A stretch of DNA of 14,194 nucleotides from Candidatus Roizmanbacteria bacterium CG11_big_fil_rev_8_21_14_0_20_36_8 (GCA_002796045.1 PCVM01000044.1:1-14194), one strand, 5' to 3'. Shown: positions 1-8,500, counted from the first letter of the stretch. The notes: generated by a model from the letters alone, not told the origin. A program made the numbers and translations.

Positions 1-786
1 TTTTTGAAAGAGATTATAAATTTATATCATATTGTTGATCGTCAAAGCTTTGCTCCATTCAATTTTTCATTTTTATCTCTTCCGTGGATTGCACAAAAGC
101 ATAAACGGTTCATCGACGAATTTGACGAAATGATTGGAAATGATTATTTTCCAACATATGTTTTGGGCAGTCATGATTTTCCCAGAATTGCCTCTAAGCT
201 TGGGGAAAATCAAGCTCGTGCTGCAGCTCTTTTACAACTGACTCTAAGGGGTATTCCATTTATTTACTATGGTGAGGAATTGGGAATGAAAAATCGAGAT
301 ATTCCCAAAGAAAAAGTAAAAGATCCAATTGCGCTTCATACGCCAGGGACTGGCTTTGGACGTGATCCCGTGCGGACTCCTATGCAATGGGATGATTCAG
401 AATATGCAGGATTTTCAGATGCTGAACCTTGGCTTCCACTAGAGACTGAATACCGAAAACGTAATGTTCAGACTGAAAAACAAAATAAGACATCTTTTTT
501 AAATTTATATAAATCTATTTTGAAGCTTCGAAATACAAAGACAAGTTTATCAAATGGTAAATATATTAAGTATTTTTGCAAAAATCCCGATATTTTTGGA
601 TATTTTAGACGTAATAAGTTAGAGGAAACATTCATTTTGGCAAATTTTTCTAAAGAAGCGCAGGAAACTGAACTACCAAATAGCAACTGGAACATTCTTC
701 TTTCAACAGGTCTTGACCGAGTAGAGAAAATTGAAAAATCGACTTTAACACTTCGTCCATTTGAAGCTGTTATTTTGGGTTATTGA
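1..786 (+). CDS. GH13 alpha-glucosidase, C-terminal part (5' end outside window)
   Basis: This is a glycoside hydrolase family 13 enzyme of the alpha-glucosidase / oligo-1,6-glucosidase type, which hydrolyses alpha-glucosidic bonds in small sugars, probably in the cytoplasm. About 260 residues are visible and the frame is open to the left edge, so the true start lies upstream. GH13 landmarks seen are PFNFSFLSLPW near residues 18-28, conserved region IV as GSHDFPR (visible residues ~55-61, with the transition-state Asp), the LRGIPFIYYGEELGM strand, and RDPVRTPMQWD, typical of oligoglucosidases. A C-terminal beta-sandwich follows and ends in RPFEAVILGY. The catalytic nucleophile and acid/base regions are not in the window. 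The usual region IV NHD reads SHD here. It ends 7 nt before the convergent uvrA-like gene. The exact substrate (trehalose, sucrose, isomaltose) cannot be told from this part. Confidence 0.9.
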   Translation, partial: FLKEIINLYHIVDRQSFAPFNFSFLSLPWIAQKHKRFIDEFDEMIGNDYFPTYVLGSHDFPRIASKLGENQARAAALLQLTLRGIPFIYYGEELGMKNRDIPKEKVKDPIALHTPGTGFGRDPVRTPMQWDDSEYAGFSDAEPWLPLETEYRKRNVQTEKQNKTSFLNLYKSILKLRNTKTSLSNGKYIKYFCKNPDIFGYFRRNKLEETFILANFSKEAQETELPNSNWNILLSTGLDRVEKIEKSTLTLRPFEAVILGY

Positions 787-793
787 TGGGGGA

Positions 794-3037
794 TTATATC
801 ATTGCAGCTCTTAAATACTGACCAGTGTAGGAATTACTAATATTTATTATTTCTTTTGGAGTTCCTTGAAAAACTATTCGACCTCCTTTTTCTCCACCAC
901 TTGGTCCAAGATCAATTACCCAATCAGCATTTTTGACAACATCTAAATTATGTTCGACAACTAGGACTGTGTTGCCATTATCAACTAATCTATTCAAGAG
1001 AAGTAATAATTTTTCAATATCAGCAAAGTGAAGGCCAGACGTAGGTTCGTCTAAAATATAAAACTCTCCTTTCGCTTGAAGCTTGCTTGCAAGTTTTAAT
1101 CTTTGTGATTCACCACCTGACAATGTGTCCAAAGTTTGTCCCATCTCCATATAATCCAAGCCAACCTCATCAAGAAGACTCATTTGAGCTTTAATTTCAG
1201 AAGATTTGAAGAAGTCTCCGACCTCGCATGCCGTCATTTCTAAAACTTCAGCAATATTTTTACCCCTATATTTATAACTCAGAACTTTTTCTTTATATCT
1301 TGATCCACCACAGCTTTCACACTTTATTTTGACATTACCTAAAAAATTCATATCCATCTCTATAAAACCAACTCCACGACACAACTCACAACCACCTTTT
1401 GAGTTGAAGCTAAATATGCTTGGGTGGACACGATGTTCATCTGCAAAATATTTTCTTATCCGGTCAAAAGCACCGACATATGTCGCTATACAACCTCTTT
1501 TATTCGCACCAATCTGACTTTGATCGATCAAAACGACTTGACTACCATGCTGATTTGTAACTTCTTGGATTAAGGAGCTTTTTCCAGATCCTGAGACTCC
1601 GGTTAGCGCTACTAAAATTCCAGTTGGAATCCTTATACTTATATTTTTTAAATTATGGCGGGTTGCGTTGGCAACCTGCAACCCGCCAGAGGCTTTCCTA
1701 TATTTTTTCTTTGCCTTGATGTGCTTATCTCCACTGAGATATTTGCCAGTTAGTGAGGAAGAGTTTGATATCAGGTCGTCAATTTTACCAGTAGCTACAA
1801 TCTCGCCACCTTTCTTACCTCCTCCAGGCCCAACCTCGATTAAATAATCAGCACTCCTTATCACTGTTTCATCGTGTTCAACTACGATCACACTGTTGCC
1901 ATTGTTGCGAAGTTTTTTCAAATTTTCTACGACTTTTGTGACATCGCGAGGATGAAGTCCTGCCGTGGGTTCATCTAAAACGTATACAGTCTCAATCAGA
2001 TCACAGCTGAGTTGACGGGCCATTTTCACTCTCTGCGCTTCTCCTCCCGACAATGTATCCGCTGATCTATTTAATGATAAGTACGAAACTCCAACATCAA
2101 TTAATCCTTGGAGTTGATCAATCAGCCTAGGCTTGATGACTTGCGCATTTTTATGATCAAGACTTTTAACGAAATTCAAACACTCAACAAGTGGCAAGTT
2201 CCCAACTTCACCAATATTCATGCCATTTAATTTGACCTCTAGCGACTTGCTATTGAGTCGCCAACCATGACATTCTGGGCAATCAACCAACTCAAAATAC
2301 TTCATATCCTTCTCAGACAAGCTACGATGGGTATTATTGTTGCGGTGGATTATACGATGGATAACTCCTTGGAAAGTCCAGCGATCTATAAACTCTCCAC
2401 TGATAGACTCCAACATCTCAGGTGGAGAGTAGAGAATGAGTTCCAGTTCTCCAGCGTCATAATCTCTTAATTTCTTATCCATATCAAAATGACCAGATGC
2501 TTTTACAATACTCCATTGTCTTCCCCCGACGTACCAATCGCTAGGGATTATTGCTCCTTCATTCAAACTCTTACTTTTGTCAATTATCTTATTGACGTTG
2601 ACTTCAATTGCCCTACCCAGTCCCTTACATTTTTTACACGCCCCGTATGGGTGATTGAATGAGAAGAAAGAGGAATCCATTGATGGCAAACCTACTCGAG
2701 AATAAAGTAGCCGCAAGTAAGTATAAGTTTCGGTTAAAGTCCCTACAGTTGATCGTGGGTTTCCGCGGACGCGATCTTGGCTGATTACAATAGATGCTGA
2801 TACTCCTTTAATTTCATCTACTTCCGGACGGTTATTTTTGTGGAGATACCTTCTTGCATAAGAGGGGAGAGACTCAAAATACTGTCTTTCGCCTTCGCGG
2901 GCTATAATATCAAATGCTATTGTAGATTTTCCTGATCCTGAAACTCCCACAAGACAAACTATTTTATTTCTTGGGATCTCTATATCGATATTTTTCAGGT
3001 TATTTTCCCTTGCTCCTTTTATAACAATGTGGTTCAT
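794..3037 (-). CDS. UvrA-like ABC ATPase, UvrB-independent (UvrA2/drug-resistance type)
   Basis: This 747-aa cytoplasmic protein has two ABC ATPase halves of the UvrA family. Seen are Walker A GVSGSGKS at 31-38 and 480-487, signature LSGGEAQR/LSGGESQR at ~329-336 and ~639-646, and Walker B VLDEPTAGLH/ILDEPTSGLH at ~353-362 and ~661-670. Zinc pairs are C134/C137 with C253/C256, and C550/C553 with C573/C576. Canonical UvrA is about 940 aa. Here LYSRVGLP (~111-118) runs almost directly into FSFNHPYGACKKC, so the UvrB-binding insertion and one zinc module are absent. That is the hallmark of class II UvrA, linked in some bacteria to resistance to DNA-binding antibiotics. Divergent transcription from a MerR-GyrI regulator, with a MerR-type promoter between them, suggests inducible expression. 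No Shine-Dalgarno sequence precedes the ATG at 3037. The drug or lesion concerned is unknown; nucleotide excision by itself is unlikely. Confidence 0.93.
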   Translation of the reverse strand: MNHIVIKGARENNLKNIDIEIPRNKIVCLVGVSGSGKSTIAFDIIAREGERQYFESLPSYARRYLHKNNRPEVDEIKGVSASIVISQDRVRGNPRSTVGTLTETYTYLRLLYSRVGLPSMDSSFFSFNHPYGACKKCKGLGRAIEVNVNKIIDKSKSLNEGAIIPSDWYVGGRQWSIVKASGHFDMDKKLRDYDAGELELILYSPPEMLESISGEFIDRWTFQGVIHRIIHRNNNTHRSLSEKDMKYFELVDCPECHGWRLNSKSLEVKLNGMNIGEVGNLPLVECLNFVKSLDHKNAQVIKPRLIDQLQGLIDVGVSYLSLNRSADTLSGGEAQRVKMARQLSCDLIETVYVLDEPTAGLHPRDVTKVVENLKKLRNNGNSVIVVEHDETVIRSADYLIEVGPGGGKKGGEIVATGKIDDLISNSSSLTGKYLSGDKHIKAKKKYRKASGGLQVANATRHNLKNISIRIPTGILVALTGVSGSGKSSLIQEVTNQHGSQVVLIDQSQIGANKRGCIATYVGAFDRIRKYFADEHRVHPSIFSFNSKGGCELCRGVGFIEMDMNFLGNVKIKCESCGGSRYKEKVLSYKYRGKNIAEVLEMTACEVGDFFKSSEIKAQMSLLDEVGLDYMEMGQTLDTLSGGESQRLKLASKLQAKGEFYILDEPTSGLHFADIEKLLLLLNRLVDNGNTVLVVEHNLDVVKNADWVIDLGPSGGEKGGRIVFQGTPKEIINISNSYTGQYLRAAMI

Positions 3038-3041
3038 ATAT

Positions 3042-3070
3042 TTGACAAACTGGTAGACATTGTGTATTAT
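3042..3070 (+). promoter_or_regulatory. Promoter of the merR-like gene
   Basis: TTGACA at 3042-3047 and TATTAT at 3065-3070 are separated by 17 bp, a near-consensus sigma70-type promoter reading rightward. The expected transcription start near 3077 lies inside the palindrome at 3075-3091, so the regulator could repress itself. The leader would be about 26 nt with no clear Shine-Dalgarno site. The call rests on consensus match and spacing only. Confidence 0.6.
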
Positions 3071-3096
3071 ATAGTATAACGTTACGTTATAGTCAA
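3066..3096 (-). promoter_or_regulatory. MerR-type promoter (19-bp spacer) of the uvrA-like gene
   Basis: On the minus strand TTGACT (3096-3091) and a perfect TATAAT (3071-3066) are 19 bp apart, longer than the optimal 17 bp. A near-perfect -35/-10 pair with a 19-20 bp spacer is the mark of promoters that MerR-family activators switch on by untwisting the DNA. The spacer is filled by the palindrome at 3075-3091. Start of transcription is expected near 3059, giving a leader of ~22 nt to the ATG at 3037. Confidence 0.75.
3075..3091. promoter_or_regulatory. Palindromic operator for the MerR-like regulator
   Basis: TATAACGT-T-ACGTTATA is a perfect inverted repeat of 8-bp arms around one central base. 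It sits almost exactly in the middle of the 19-bp spacer of the leftward promoter and over the expected start of the rightward one. MerR-family dimers bind such dyads, so the adjacent regulator is the likely ligand. This is inferred from position and symmetry. Confidence 0.72.
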
Positions 3097-3102
3097 GCGC
3101 AT

Positions 3103-3900
3103 ATGGATAATCTTATAACAACCGGAGAATTTGCAAAACTTGCATCAACCACAAAAAGAACGATCATTTATTATGACCAAAAAGGAGTACTTAAACCAGC
3201 ATTTGTAAATAACTCTCAATATCGTTTTTACCAAGAGCGACAAATTCTTGATTACCAGCGGATACTTCTGCTTTCAACGCTTGGAGTATCTCTTGAAGAA
3301 ATGAAAAAATATTTGAAAATAAAAGGCAAGCTCGACAAGCTCTTTGATGATAAAAAAGAGTTAATTGCGAAAGAAATTCGACTCCTTGAGTTTAATTTGA
3401 AAAATGTGACTAAATTTAACGACAATCTTAAGTCGAATGGGACAATGGTTAACCCTGCTGTAAAAGTCTTACCACCCTTTCCTGTTTATTATATTGAAAA
3501 AATAGGCTCGTATGCAAAAATTGGACAGTACTGTGAGGAATTATCAAGGATGTTTGAAGATAAAGGAACTGATTTTACCACACTGGCAATTTTTGAAGAA
3601 CAAGGCTATCGACCTAAAAAAAGCAGGATTAAAATAGGGGTATTAGCAACAAAAGGCATGAGAGTAAAAGATGAGTTTGAAGATATAGTCAAATTTATGG
3701 AGTTCAATCCAGGTAAGGTTCTTACTTATACTCACAACGGACCGGGGAATTTACTTTCACTATTTTGGAAAGAATTGGAAAAGTATTGTAAGCTAAATAA
3801 ATTAAAAGTACGGAAAGATGTACCAGATTTTGAGATCTATCGCACGGTCAGCTCTGACTCGACCAAGCAGTTTTTCGAGATATATCTTCCAATTGAATAG
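3103..3900 (+). CDS. MerR-family transcriptional regulator with GyrI-like effector-binding domain
   Basis: The 265-aa protein starts with a MerR winged helix-turn-helix (residues ~4-72). TTGEFAKLASTTKRTIIYYD and the following KGVLKP match the helix-turn-helix and first wing of the family, and the dimer-forming coiled coil covers ~75-110. The rest (~118-265) looks like a GyrI-like/AraC effector-binding domain, as in BmrR-type multidrug sensors: PPFPVYYIEKIGSYAKIG at the start, a central GVLATKGMRV strand, and FEIYLPIE as the last strand. No metal-binding cysteine pattern is present, so a small organic ligand is more likely than a metal. It reads away from the uvrA-like gene and probably activates it through the operator at 3075-3091. 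There is no Shine-Dalgarno sequence before the ATG at 3103. Confidence 0.9.
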   Translation: MDNLITTGEFAKLASTTKRTIIYYDQKGVLKPAFVNNSQYRFYQERQILDYQRILLLSTLGVSLEEMKKYLKIKGKLDKLFDDKKELIAKEIRLLEFNLKNVTKFNDNLKSNGTMVNPAVKVLPPFPVYYIEKIGSYAKIGQYCEELSRMFEDKGTDFTTLAIFEEQGYRPKKSRIKIGVLATKGMRVKDEFEDIVKFMEFNPGKVLTYTHNGPGNLLSLFWKELEKYCKLNKLKVRKDVPDFEIYRTVSSDSTKQFFEIYLPIE

Positions 3901-3951
3901 AATTGAACATTTCAATATATCTAGGTTCGTCAATTTCTTATCTCAATTTTT

Positions 3952-4104
3952 TTAAAGAAGTTCTAATATCTGAGGAATTTTTTTGGTTTTTTCATTTGAG
4001 CCAAAGTGGCTACCACCTTTAATTAGAATAAATTTAGCATTTAGTCTTTTGCTCGTATCACTTGCTGCAATAGCGGTGTAGTAGGGGTCGTTATCTGAGT
4101 GGAT
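3952..4104 (-). pseudogene. RBBP9/YdeN-type serine hydrolase, C-terminal fragment
   Basis: About 50 codons read IHSDNDPYYTAIAA, then GAKF-like NAKFILIKGGSHFGSNE and end with IPQILELL. This is the last quarter of the small alpha/beta hydrolase family around RBBP9/YdeN (about 180 aa). HSDNDPY would carry the catalytic Asp and GGSHF the catalytic His. The N-terminal part with the GxSxG serine nucleophile is missing, so the fragment cannot be an active enzyme. Its frame runs on upstream only as the out-of-frame copy of the DUF2958-like sequence, which places the break near 4100-4106. It is called a pseudogene produced by a deletion or a misjoined assembly. Confidence 0.75.
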
Positions 4105-4198
4105 TAAAGAACTTTGCAATAACAATTGGATCTTTATCATCCTCTTGCCTACCAACCTTCTCAAATCTCATTAACAATTCCTTTGTTAATAATTTCAT
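4091..4198 (-). pseudogene. DUF2958-like gene, N-terminal fragment (35-codon ORF)
   Basis: ATG at 4198, with a very good ribosome binding site, opens MKLLTKELLMRFEKVGRQED, followed by DPIVIAKFFNP and then LR and a stop at 4091. The beginning matches what I recall of DUF2958 proteins (~110 aa, function unknown, often on plasmids and in accessory regions), where a KLFTP/KFFNP motif is followed by a long domain that is absent here. The match stops at KFFNP (~4100-4106), exactly where sequence of an RBBP9-type hydrolase begins in another frame. The intact start signals mean a short chimeric peptide could still be made. Confidence 0.65.
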
Positions 4199-4204
4199 AA
4201 TTTT

Positions 4205-4214
4205 CACCTCCTTT
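4205..4214 (-). promoter_or_regulatory. Strong ribosome binding site of the DUF2958-like remnant
   Basis: The minus strand reads AAAGGAGGTG, with GGAGG 8 nt before the ATG at 4198. It is the best Shine-Dalgarno sequence in the window and fixes the start of the truncated gene. It shows that the host uses anti-SD pairing even though many neighbouring starts lack it. Confidence 0.8.
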
Positions 4215-4250
4215 AAGGGAATAAATTAATAATTCGCAGATAGATCTTTA

Positions 4251-4420
4251 TTCCTATCATGCAAAAAAAGGGGCATGGGGTGAAAATCAAACGAAGTGGT
4301 CTGTCAAAAGTTTTTGCGAAGCTGTGCAAAGTCAAAAAGGATTTTTAGTGAGGAACGAGCTAAAAACCCACCTTTTGACAGATGATTTTAACTCCATAAA
4401 ATGAAGAAGCATGATAGGAA
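4251..4420. repeat. Nested inverted-repeat element (possible MITE-like or structured RNA)
   Basis: Outer arms TTCCTATCATGC (4251-4262) and GCATGATAGGAA (4409-4420) are perfect 12-bp inverted repeats. Inside them, TCTGTCAAAAG (4300-4310) pairs with CTTTTGACAGA (4372-4382), 11 bp perfect. That stem encloses TTTGC/GCAAA (4313-4317/4326-4330) and TTTTTAG/CTAAAAA (4342-4348/4360-4366, 11-nt loop). GTCAAAAAGG (4331-4340) can also pair with CCTTTTGAC (4371-4379), which competes with the 11-bp stem. No reading frame of note lies within. It fills the 247-nt gap between the defence operon and the DUF2958-like remnant. No clear target-site duplication flanks it. It could be a small non-autonomous repeat, a structured RNA or a leader; the sequence alone does not decide. 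Confidence 0.6.
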
Positions 4421-4445
4421 GAAAAACTCGTAAAAAAGTTTTGTG

Positions 4446-4802
4446 TTATCTGGATAGTTTGGAACGGGAAAGGTGGTCGAAAAGCCTGTAGAGTAAATAG
4501 ACAAAAATCAAGTTACATAACAATCCAATTAACAATCCTAATAATGAAGGTAATGGCACTCTAGAGAAGTCACCTAGCAGATATTGTGTATCTGGAAATC
4601 CAACAGTTACAAGCATTGGAATATAAACTATTCCAAAAAAGATTGGTAATAAGACTACAGTTATAATCGTGAAAAAATTAAAAATAGAAAGGGAGAAATT
4701 TTGAAACTCTATAATTGGAAAAACTAGGATAAATCCAAAAAATGCGTAGATTAAATATAAAGCTAAAATAGCTCTAATTATCCTTTTCCAGTGAATTTTC
4801 AT
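4446..4802 (-). CDS. Small three-helix membrane protein of unknown function
   Basis: The 118-aa protein has a basic N-terminus (MKIHWKRIIR) and three hydrophobic stretches at about 10-31, 41-65 and 84-107, ending in a basic tail (HLSRSKLSR). This suggests an inner-membrane protein. I recognise no family. Its ATG overlaps the stop of the upstream HARE-HTH nuclease in an ATGA (4799-4802), so the two are very likely translated together. It is the last gene of the defence operon. A membrane partner of a nuclease would fit an abortive-infection or immunity role, but this is inference. No cleavable signal peptide is evident. Confidence 0.7.
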   Translation of the reverse strand: MKIHWKRIIRAILALYLIYAFFGFILVFPIIEFQNFSLSIFNFFTIITVVLLPIFFGIVYIPMLVTVGFPDTQYLLGDFSRVPLPSLLGLLIGLLCNLIFVYLLYRLFDHLSRSKLSR

Positions 4803-5560
4803 AGTTTATCCATAATCTCAATAATTCGATTTGCAAGCTCGCGTTTTTCAATCATAAATTCAGAATATTTTGACTTATCTGGATTGCGAAGACCCACGGT
4901 AAAAACCCTTTCACCTGGTTTTTTATCTTCATTTGCAGTAAGTCTCAAAAAATCTGGAGCAGGAATACAAAATATTTGATCGAATAAATCACCTTCTGAA
5001 AGGTCAAAGTAGACAAAAACAAGAATCATCCGTTCTTTATTTTTGATCTGTTTTTCTCTAACTGTTGAAACAAACCCTCGATCTTTATATCCAAAACTAG
5101 ACTTGACTTGGATGTACGCAACTTCGAGTTTTTCTCTGCGTTTAGCAATAATATCTATTCCCTCGTCATCACTAATTGGTCTGTAACAACTTAAACCCTC
5201 AACGCCGTACAAAGTGAGAAGTTCAGCTACACGAGCCTCTGCAATATCACCTTTTTGTTTTGTGTTAAGAGAATCCGTGACCTTGTGTTTTATGATTTTA
5301 GTTTTAGCACTTACTTTGACATGTTTAATAATTCCCTGCGTTTTCAGTCCAAAAAATCCTGGTTGAGCACGATAAAAAATAGAGCTTTCACCATTATTGA
5401 TAATATCCATTGAAAGTTGAGCATTCATGGTAGCCCAAGGAGTAGCTCCCATGGTTTGTAAAATACCTTTGTCTATAGCCAAGCGAGTAATCTCTTTATA
5501 ATGTAGTGGCTTGTCAGTTTCTTTTAGAATTTGAATTGCGGAATCATTGAATTTATTCAT
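4799..5560 (-). CDS. HARE-HTH domain PD-(D/E)xK restriction-like endonuclease
   Basis: This 253-aa protein begins with a winged helix of the HARE-HTH type (~5-72; AIQILKETDKPLHYKEITRL, then GILQTMGATPWATMNAQLS and GFFGLK), a domain found in restriction enzymes and thought to help recognise DNA. A linker (~75-100) leads to a nuclease core: E108 in KGDIAEARVAELL, D136 in DDEGIDIIAK and QVK at 151-153 in AYIQVKSS. This E-D-QxK arrangement is a variant PD-(D/E)xK site. A DNA endonuclease acting on foreign, perhaps modified, DNA is likely. It lies 23 nt after hsdR and overlaps the downstream membrane gene by 4 nt. The start has no Shine-Dalgarno sequence. Its first 17 nt are nearly identical to those of hsdR. 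Specificity is unknown. Confidence 0.82.
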   Translation of the reverse strand: MNKFNDSAIQILKETDKPLHYKEITRLAIDKGILQTMGATPWATMNAQLSMDIINNGESSIFYRAQPGFFGLKTQGIIKHVKVSAKTKIIKHKVTDSLNTKQKGDIAEARVAELLTLYGVEGLSCYRPISDDEGIDIIAKRREKLEVAYIQVKSSFGYKDRGFVSTVREKQIKNKERMILVFVYFDLSEGDLFDQIFCIPAPDFLRLTANEDKKPGERVFTVGLRNPDKSKYSEFMIEKRELANRIIEIMDKL

Positions 5561-5583
5561 AAATTTATAGTTAACTATTGAAG

Positions 5584-8500
5584 TTACTCATACGAAAAAC
5601 TTCCGTATCTTTCATATACAAAATTGTATACCTCTAATCCCTTTTGTTCACAATCTACTTCGGTGTAAGTAGGTTCTGGTAAAGTACTGTATACAATATT
5701 AAATATTGTATTTTTTACGCCTGCCCGTGTTGGTTCTTTCTCTCGCCAATCAAGTACAAGCTTTTCTGTTTGAAGTTTTTCTAAAAGCGCTCTACTAGCT
5801 TTTTTCACTTGCATAATTTCAGATTCCGATAATTCATCTTTTACTAATAGATCAAAAATAGCCAATTCATCATCAGTCAAATTTTCCTTAATGCATCTTT
5901 CCTCCTCTGCAGTTAAGTCTTTTGCTAGTTCTACAAGGTCATCAAATAATTTATCAATATCATGAGCTCCACTGTTATACTCATCAAGCAACGAATTTAA
6001 CCTGTCCATAAATTGTTTTCTTTTTTTATTTCTTTTCATTAATTCTTCAATCTTATCTGCTAACTCTGATTTCATTTCTTCAACCTGTATATTTTTATCT
6101 TCTAAATCTTCAAAAAACTTTTTCAGTGCATTTGCATCTAATTTACTTAAATCTTTAATTTTTTTGTGCTGAGGGATAATATATTCGCCTGTTTGAATTG
6201 ATCTATCTAATAACTCTTCCAAGTCTCTTTTTACTCCAGAAACATCTATACTTTTTGAACCTATATCTCTTATTCTTGATGCCAAAACAGTAGTTGCTAT
6301 AACAAAATCATAGTATTGTTCTGCATTTGGATCTGGAAGCACTGACTTATAGGCACTTTGTAACTCTGAAGCAATATTCAATATTTTCTTTTTGTATCTT
6401 TCTTCGGAAAGAACAATATCAGAGTAATGATTAATCAGTTTCAATTTTTCTTCTGCAGAAACCTTTAATATTAAATCAATATCTATATCTTTTTCTTTTA
6501 AAGAAGATTTTGTTTGGGCTATTTTTTTCTTAAGATCCTCGAGTAGTTCACTTTTATCCCTAATGATTTCATCATCGCCCGATAAGGTAGAAGCATATAG
6601 AGCCAACGCTTTTTCAATATTTTTAAATACGCCTATGTAGTCAACAATTACACCATTTTTCTTGCCTTCATAAACTCTATTTGCTCTTGCAATAGTTTGC
6701 ATTAATGTGTGATTTTTTAGTGGCTTATCTAAATATAAAGTTGAAAGATTAGGAACATCAAAACCCGTCATCCACATTGCACACACAAAAACTATTCGTA
6801 AATTACTATCTGCTTTTTTAAATTCTTCTTCTAGATTTTCATTAATTATTCGTGCTCGGATTGGCTTCATGTCTATATCGAATTCTGCCATGTCTTCAAT
6901 CTCACTTTGACTTTGACTCACAACCACAGCCATATCAACATCCTCATGTTGTTCTAGTTTTTCTAAAATACGATCTCTTTTGAATTCATCAGTTGTATTA
7001 CTAAGCTCTAACCTTAATTTACCAAGATACCTTTGCCATTCATTTTGAACTTTTGAGTGTAGTCTTATTGCAGTTTTTTTATCAACACACACAACCATTG
7101 CTTTACCATCATAACCACGACTAACAAAATGTTGTACTATGTCCCTAGAAATTGCATTTAATCTATCTTCTCTTGTAACAATATGGTAAAAGGTTGAGAA
7201 TTCCTTTTCTAATTTGTCTTCCGCGTCTTCTTCTAAATCATAAAAATTCATTACTTGTTCTAAGTCTTTATCGAGATTTTCATTTACATTTTTCAAAAAT
7301 GGAACTCTGTTTTCGTAATATAAAGGTACAGTTGCTTTATCTTCAATGGACTGTCCAAAATTATAAACAGAAACATACTCACCAAAGGTTTCTCTTGTTT
7401 TTTCTTCACCCTTGGCCAAAAGTGGTGTACCTGTAAATCCGATAAAAGAAGCATTTGGTAGTGCCTTTCTCATATTAAGTGCAAAGTGGTCATATTGGGA
7501 TCTGTGCGCCTCATCCGTCATTACTATAATATCTTCTCTATTTGAAACTGCCTCTGCTATATCCTGAAACTTTTGAATTGTTGTAAAAATTTGTCGATGA
7601 TCTTGTTGCAATAAGTCTTTTAAATTATGAATACTTGTAGCTCGTACTTCTTTTTCATAAACTGCTCCAACATTTGCAAAGTTTCCATATGCCTGCCCAT
7701 CAAGTTGTGTTCTATCTGTAACAACTACAAAAGTAAAGTTGCCTCTTAGTTTTCTTAAAACTTTTTGAGAAACATAAACCATAGAATAAGATTTACCAGA
7801 TCCTTGTGTGTGCCAAAAGACTCCTAGCTTGCCATCTAAATTTTTTCTATTTTTAACATTTTTAAAAACACTATTTACACCGTAGTACTGAAAATATCGA
7901 GGGATTATCTTTTTTACTTCTCCCTTTGATTCATCAAACAAAATAAAGTTTTCAAATATATCTAAAAATCTTTTTTTATCACACAATCCAAATAAAAGGG
8001 TACGGAGGTCTGTTTTTGCTTCATCTTCTTCACTCTCTACTTTTTTCCAGTCGTTATAAAATTCATACGGGGCTGTTAACGATCCTACTTTATTTTCTAC
8101 TCCATTCGAAATAACAATGCCCATGTTATACCAAAATAATTTTGGAATAGATTCTTTATATGGTGTTATATTGCTTTTTAATGCATCTGACAGATTCTTG
8201 TGTGAAGCTTTAAGTTCTAATAACAAAAGAGGCATACCGTTTACAAAAACTGTCACGTCTGGTCTTTTGGTATAAATATCTCCCACAATCCACATCTGTG
8301 AAACAATTTTAAAATCATTATTTAGTGGATTTTCAAAATCAAAAAACTTAATGGTAACCGTTTCATCACTTTCGTCAGCATTTTTAACATTTACATTTAA
8401 TCCATCTTTCAATAATTTATAGACTTCTTGATTTGCTCGAACCAAAGGAAGAGTAGATCTATCTCGAGAAATTTCACTAACTGCCTCATCAATTGCAGAA

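Noticed and set aside
4..6. TTG at position 4 as start of the glucosidase
   Set aside because: The frame is open to the edge and the protein lacks the first two-thirds of a GH13 enzyme, so this is an internal leucine codon.
3902..3916. ATTGAA-CAT-TTCAAT hairpin as terminator after the merR-like gene
   Set aside because: The stem is six weak pairs and no T-run follows directly, so it is not convincing.
3952..4164. A single 70-aa gene starting at 4164
   Set aside because: Its first 20 residues are only the shifted frame of the DUF2958-like start; the part that matches a known family begins near 4104, so it is better split into two remnants.
4251..4420. Integron attC site or CRISPR repeat
   Set aside because: No GTTRRRY/RYYYAAC box pair, no integrase and no regularly spaced direct repeats are present.
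4422..4442. AAAACT/AGTTTT hairpin after the last operon gene as terminator
   Set aside because: Six mostly A-T pairs with an 8-nt loop in AT-rich DNA; only a short T-run on the minus strand. Possible but unsupported.
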